Shown in pieces: positions 32,596-33,362 of a stretch of 33,362 nucleotides of DNA (position 1 is its first letter; every line of letters begins with the position of its first letter). The position numbers were made by a program, and so were the translations under genes. The notes beneath the pieces were generated by a model. The model ran no database searches and was not told where the DNA came from. It saw only the letters and a list, made by a program, of their open reading frames with translations. The stretch is taken from contig JACWDZ010000009.1 of NCBI GenBank assembly GCA_014653815.1, forward strand, positions 1-33,362, read 5' to 3'. Source of the DNA: Pelagibacterales bacterium SAG-MED29. Lineage in GTDB: Bacteria; Pseudomonadota; Alphaproteobacteria; Pelagibacterales; Pelagibacteraceae.

Positions 32596-33362
32596 TTTTT
32601 TCCAAGTCTATCCTTAATAGTTTTTGAAGATGTGGTAAATTCAAATCTATATTTTTCATTTGGTCTTGCTCTTTTAAAACACTCAACGGAAGCTAATGCT
32701 GCTTCATGAAATCCTGACAATATAAGTTTTAATTTACCCGGATAGGTGCAAATATCACCAATAGCAAATATTCCTTTTTTGTTTGTCTCAAAATTATGTG
32801 GATCTACAGAAATATGTTTTTTATCCATATTTAATCCCCATTCAGTTATTGGACCTAATTTCATAATTAATCCAAAAAAACTTAAAATATTATCAGTTTT
32901 TATTTGTTCAGTTTTGCCATCTTCATCTTTGATTTTTATTGATGAAATACTTTCGTTGCCCTCTATAGAAACTAACTCATAAGGTGTTTTAACTGATAAT
33001 TTTCCTTGATTAGATAATTTTTTAATTTCGCTAAAAGTATTGGGGGCTCCTCTAAATTCATTTCTTCTATGAATCAAAGTAACTTTTGAAATTTTTGATA
33101 ATTCTAGCGCCCAATCTAATGCTGAGTCACCGCCACCAAAAATTGAAATATTTTTTCCTTTAAATTCCTCTTTGTTTTTAACAGCATAAAACAAAGATTT
33201 GCCTTCAAATTTTTCAGCTTCTTTTAATGATAATTTTCTTGGCTCAAAAGAACCTACTCCACCCGCAATCATAATATTTGGAGCAAAAAACTTATTGTTT
33301 TTACTTGTTTGAACTACCCAGTTTTCTTTATCTTGAGTTACTTCATTTACCCTCTCATTAAA
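32592..33362 (-). CDS. Ferredoxin/flavodoxin--NADP reductase, thioredoxin-reductase-like; truncated by window edge
   Basis: A flavoprotein passing electrons between NADPH and ferredoxin or flavodoxin. About 256 C-terminal residues are present; the family is around 340, so the N-terminal FAD-binding part lies beyond the window. The ATG at 33272 is internal, since the frame stays open to the edge. Visible are the NADPH motif GGGDSALDWAL, the phosphate-binding HRRNEFRG, and the FAD motif FAIGDICTYPGKLKLILSGFHEAA. The redox CxxC of thioredoxin reductase is replaced (KSLFYAVKN), which marks the YumC-type ferredoxin reductase. The tail FEFTTSSKTIKDRLGKK is also typical. Confidence 0.9.
   Translation of the reverse strand, partial: FNERVNEVTQDKENWVVQTSKNNKFFAPNIMIAGGVGSFEPRKLSLKEAEKFEGKSLFYAVKNKEEFKGKNISIFGGGDSALDWALELSKISKVTLIHRRNEFRGAPNTFSEIKKLSNQGKLSVKTPYELVSIEGNESISSIKIKDEDGKTEQIKTDNILSFFGLIMKLGPITEWGLNMDKKHISVDPHNFETNKKGIFAIGDICTYPGKLKLILSGFHEAALASVECFKRARPNEKYRFEFTTSSKTIKDRLGKK

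Overview
The window looks like a chromosome segment of a streamlined marine alphaproteobacterium of the SAR11 / Pelagibacter type. The DNA is very AT-rich, with lysine-, asparagine- and isoleucine-rich proteins. Genes are packed almost without gaps, convergent genes share stop codons, and most genes lack a visible Shine-Dalgarno sequence. Gene order is alphaproteobacterial: pdxA-rsmA, gmk, acpP-fabG-fabD, rpsF-rpsR-rplI-dnaB and cvpA-purF. The species assignment is an inference from these traits; no rRNA gene is present to confirm it.

Layout. (1) Bases 1-1659, rightward: the end of pdxA (cut by the window edge) and rsmA. (2) 1662-4213, leftward: fabD, fabG, acpP and gmk, for fatty-acid synthesis and GMP phosphorylation. 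(3) 4326-11411, rightward: ribosomal proteins bS6, bS18 and bL9, the helicase DnaB, a large RND/MMPL exporter, CvpA and PurF. (4) 11408-19197, leftward: nine tightly coupled genes, psd-pssA-rlmE-guaB-TPR-guaA-panB-yfgM-bamB, covering phosphatidylethanolamine synthesis, rRNA methylation, GMP synthesis, pantothenate synthesis and outer-membrane assembly. (5) icd, rightward. (6) 20469-31474, leftward: alaS, an aldehyde dehydrogenase with its DUF779 partner, recA, a TolC-like protein, a glycerate kinase, a GFA/CENP-V zinc protein and two membrane glycosyltransferases. (7) dksA, rightward. (8) A glutathione transferase and a ferredoxin-NADP reductase, leftward; the reductase is cut by the window edge.

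Nearly all genes are core metabolism or information processing. I see no tRNA, rRNA, CRISPR array, insertion sequence, prophage or toxin-antitoxin pair, and no stretch over 300 bases without a gene. The longest gap, about 176 bp between recA and the aldehyde dehydrogenase, holds a terminator and a promoter.

The points most worth a second look are: an IMP dehydrogenase lacking its regulatory CBS pair; a perfect 11-bp hairpin that contains the DUF779 start codon; three tandem 11-bp repeats (one helical turn) upstream of the GFA gene; a DksA that has lost three of four zinc cysteines and is read from a consensus promoter with almost no leader; and local gene losses or swaps in otherwise conserved alphaproteobacterial blocks. 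I do not see a clearly new multi-gene system.
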